From NCBI GenBank assembly GCA_946479255.1, contig CAMLFK010000300.1, forward strand, positions 1-5,852: 5,852 bases of DNA. Reading direction: 5' to 3'. The position numbers and the translations under genes are program-made. Each line of letters opens with the position of its first letter. Position 1 is the stretch's first letter. The notes beneath the pieces are model-generated. The model did not search any database and had not been told where the DNA came from. It saw only the letters and a list, made by a program, of their open reading frames with translations. Below are positions 3,824-5,852 of this stretch, piece by piece. The stretch comes from an uncultured Oxalobacteraceae bacterium. Its GTDB lineage: Bacteria > Pseudomonadota > Gammaproteobacteria > Burkholderiales > Burkholderiaceae.

Positions 3824-5852
3824 ATGGAACAAGCGCACACCCAGCTGGACGACGCCAACGTCAGTATCGACATGCAGGACGCACCTCCACCACCGGCGGC
3901 CAAGGCCGAGCCGGCGCCGGACCGTGCCCAGTCGGAGATGCGCGCCATTCACGAAGCAATTGCCCGGGTCGAGGCCGAAGCCAAGGCTTCTTGCGCCGCT
4001 GAAAGCCGGGTGCATGCCGAAGCGCATGCGCGCAAACTGGCGGACGAGCGCGCCGCCATGGATGCCGCCGCCGCGGCAGCCGCGATTCAAAACGCCCAGG
4101 CCTCCGAACAGGCCATTGAGGCGAACCGCGACCGCCTCGAAACGCTGCGCGCAGCCGCCCAGGCCAGCCTGGAAAAGCTGGAAGCGGTGCGTCAGGAAAC
4201 CGCCGAACTGCGCGCCCGCGTGGCCGCCGATACCGAAATCAAGCTGGCCGCCGAATCGCGCGTCAAAATCGAGGAAGAAGCGCGCCGCCGCGCCGCCGAA
4301 CTGGCCGAAGCCGAAGCCGAACTGGCGCGCGAAGCCGCCCGTGCTTCCGAAGAACTGCTGGTACAGACCGAACAAGCCCGCCTGCAGGCCGTCGAGCGCG
4401 TCGCCGCCGTGCATGCCGCCAAGGAAGAAGTGCTGCACATCGCCAGCGCCGACGCCCGCCTGGCTGTGCTGGCGCGTGAACGCGAGCGCCAGGCCAAGGG
4501 AGCGCGCCAGACCGCCGAGCTGCTGGCCGAAGCCGAAGCCGAAGCCCTGGAACTGACCGTGCAGCGCGAAAAAGCCGACCAGGTCGCGCTGGCATCCGCC
4601 TTTGCCCGCGCCCAGGCCGAAGCACGCGCGCTGGAAGAAGCCCGCGCGCTGGCGCATATCGAACAGGAACGCGAAGCCATCGCGCTGGCACACGCCGAGT
4701 CCGAGCGCGTGGCCGCCAAATCGATCTCGATGCGCCTGCAAGCGGAAAAAGCCCTGCGCGATGCCGCCATTCACCGCGAGCGCGTCGAACAGATGGCCGC
4801 GACCAGCGCCGAAGCGCGCCGCGAAGCCGACGCCCGCATCATGGCCGCCACCGAAGCCCGTATTGAAGTCGACCGCAAGCTGCGCGACGTCGCCATGGCG
4901 CGCGCCCGTGCCGAGGAAGAAGCGGCCCAGCAGGTGGAAGCCAAGGTCGAGGCCGAAAAGATCGCCACCCAGCAGGCGCATGAACGAGCGCTGGCCGAGC
5001 AGGCCGCCGCCGCCGCCGCGCTGGAAGAATCCGAACAACAGCAGCGCGCCCGTGCGCTGGCTGAGGAACGCGCCGCCCTGGCGCAAGCCGCGGCTGCCGC
5101 CGCAGCCTTGGAAAATGCTGCCGAGCAGGCCGCTGTCGATGCGATCTCCGAACAGGTCGCCTTGCAGCGTCAGGCCGCGCAGCTGGCAGCGCAGAAAGCC
5201 GACCAGGCCGCGGCGCTGGCCCAGGCCGAGCGGGAACGTGCGCTGGCCGAGGAAATCGCGCTGGTGATGTTGCAGGAAAAGCTGGAAGCCGAGCAGGAAT
5301 TGGCCAGCGCCGCCAAGGCGCGTGCCGATGCCGAACTGGCCCAGGCCGACTTGCTGCGTCAACGTGCCGATGCCGAGCGCCAACTGGAACAAGCGCAACT
5401 GGCCGAAATCGAGGCGACCCGGGTGTTGGGCGAACAAGCCGCACGTGATGCCGCTGACCATAGCGCTACTGCCGAAGCCCTTGCCGCGCAGGCGCGCGCC
5501 GCCACCGAACTGGCGGACGCGCAGGCTGCACGCAAGGAAGCCGAGCAGCAGAAGCTGGCGCTGGCGCAAGATTTGCTGGTCGCCGAGCAGGCTTGTGCCG
5601 AGGCTGAACAGGCGGCGCTGCGCTTGGTGGAACAGAAGCTGGCGGCCCAGCGCGACAAGGCGGCTGCCGACCAGCGTGCCAATCAGGCGCTGGCTTCACG
5701 GCTGGAATCGGAGCAAGCGGCCTGCATGGCGGCTGTTGCGCGTGCCGAAGCCGAACAGGAAAAGGCCGATCTGGCCCGCCAGACCGAAGTGGCGGAAGAG
5801 ATGGCAACCCAGGCGGCGACAGCAGCTTCCCTCCAGGCGTTCGACGAAGACG
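3824..5852 (+). CDS. Giant Ala/Glu/Gln-rich coiled-coil protein (3' partial)
   Basis: I translated this frame codon by codon: it is open from the ATG to the window end, giving 676 residues without a stop; the C-terminus lies outside. I do not recognise a named family. Residues 1-32 are polar with a PPPP run (21-24) and two more prolines. From 33 to 676 there is no proline and only two glycines (226 and 536). No Trp or Tyr occurs anywhere, there are only two Phe (260, 673), and Cys occurs at 57, 591 and 634. Ala, Glu, Gln, Arg and Leu dominate in patterns such as LAEAEAEL and RAEAEQEKADLA, as expected for a long coiled coil. No signal peptide or membrane segment is visible, so a cytoplasmic fibrous, scaffold or cytoskeleton-like protein is inferred. 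The first half is Glu/Arg-rich and the second richer in Gln and poly-Ala. A functional domain may lie beyond the window. It starts 120 bp after srkA with its own ribosome binding site. Confidence 0.85.
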   Translation, partial: MEQAHTQLDDANVSIDMQDAPPPPAAKAEPAPDRAQSEMRAIHEAIARVEAEAKASCAAESRVHAEAHARKLADERAAMDAAAAAAAIQNAQASEQAIEANRDRLETLRAAAQASLEKLEAVRQETAELRARVAADTEIKLAAESRVKIEEEARRRAAELAEAEAELAREAARASEELLVQTEQARLQAVERVAAVHAAKEEVLHIASADARLAVLARERERQAKGARQTAELLAEAEAEALELTVQREKADQVALASAFARAQAEARALEEARALAHIEQEREAIALAHAESERVAAKSISMRLQAEKALRDAAIHRERVEQMAATSAEARREADARIMAATEARIEVDRKLRDVAMARARAEEEAAQQVEAKVEAEKIATQQAHERALAEQAAAAAALEESEQQQRARALAEERAALAQAAAAAAALENAAEQAAVDAISEQVALQRQAAQLAAQKADQAAALAQAERERALAEEIALVMLQEKLEAEQELASAAKARADAELAQADLLRQRADAERQLEQAQLAEIEATRVLGEQAARDAADHSATAEALAAQARAATELADAQAARKEAEQQKLALAQDLLVAEQACAEAEQAALRLVEQKLAAQRDKAAADQRANQALASRLESEQAACMAAVARAEAEQEKADLARQTEVAEEMATQAATAASLQAFDED
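4304..4321 (+). repeat. Triplicate GCCGAA hexamer, copy 1
   Basis: Three tandem GCCGAA units encode Ala-Glu-Ala-Glu-Ala-Glu inside the coiled-coil gene. The same block, preceded by CTG, recurs at 4526-4543. It may reflect internal duplication or simply the low-complexity coding pattern. Confidence 0.6.
4526..4543 (+). repeat. Triplicate GCCGAA hexamer, copy 2
   Basis: Second copy of the block at 4304-4321, in the same reading frame and 222 bp (74 codons) further on. Both copies are preceded by CTG, giving 21 identical bases. Confidence 0.6.

Noticed and set aside
5003..5020. Run of GCC codons that could look like a trinucleotide repeat locus
   Set aside because: Only five identical units, fully explained by an alanine run in the coiled coil.
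3924..5267. Two open frames on the plus strand (3924-4556 and 4602-5267) rich in Pro, Arg and Lys
   Set aside because: They are a different frame of the coiled-coil gene; the Pro/Arg-rich translation is what GCC/GAA codons give when read out of frame, and neither has a good ribosome binding site.
3155..5569. An 804-codon open frame on the minus strand
   Set aside because: It lies antisense to the end of srkA and the coiled-coil gene. Its translation is low-complexity Gly/Phe/Leu/Gln-rich over the coil region, and it runs through srkA, whose protein is certain. The absence of stops follows from the repetitive GC-rich sense codons.

Overview
The window looks like chromosomal DNA from a GC-rich Gram-negative bacterium, most likely a betaproteobacterium of the order Burkholderiales, possibly Oxalobacteraceae (Massilia/Duganella/Janthinobacterium-like). 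This rests on high GC, strong G/C preference at third codon positions, and the families present: an HPP-CBS membrane protein, a YecA/SEC-C protein and an SrkA-type kinase. The placement is inferred from family knowledge, not from a database match. There are no RNA genes, insertion sequences or CRISPR arrays.

Layout, left to right. (1) The 3' part of an HPP-family membrane protein with two C-terminal CBS domains (+ strand, cut by the window start). (2) Convergent to it, a 250-residue XRE-type DNA-binding protein predicted to be anchored by two transmembrane helices (- strand). A 48-bp dyad upstream of its start looks like an autoregulatory operator. (3) A strong intrinsic terminator, then a yecA-like gene (UPF0149 domain plus a C-terminal SEC-C metal-binding motif, - strand). 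(4) Diverging from yecA across a roughly 100-bp control region, srkA (+ strand), a stress-response Ser/Thr protein kinase with all expected catalytic residues. (5) After a 120-bp gap with several potential hairpins, a very long Ala/Glu/Gln-rich open frame on the + strand that is still open at the window end. It encodes at least 676 residues of almost uninterrupted predicted alpha-helical coiled coil and is not recognisable as a named family.

How the genes relate: the HPP-CBS, XRE and yecA genes appear to be separate transcription units. yecA and srkA share a divergent promoter region, and both families are linked to protein quality control or envelope stress. srkA and the coiled-coil gene face the same way but have their own signals. 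In E. coli srkA is followed by dsbA; here the next gene is the coiled-coil protein.

The points most worth a second look are the giant coiled-coil protein, the membrane-tethered XRE regulator with its symmetric operator-like dyad, and the possible leaderless start of srkA.
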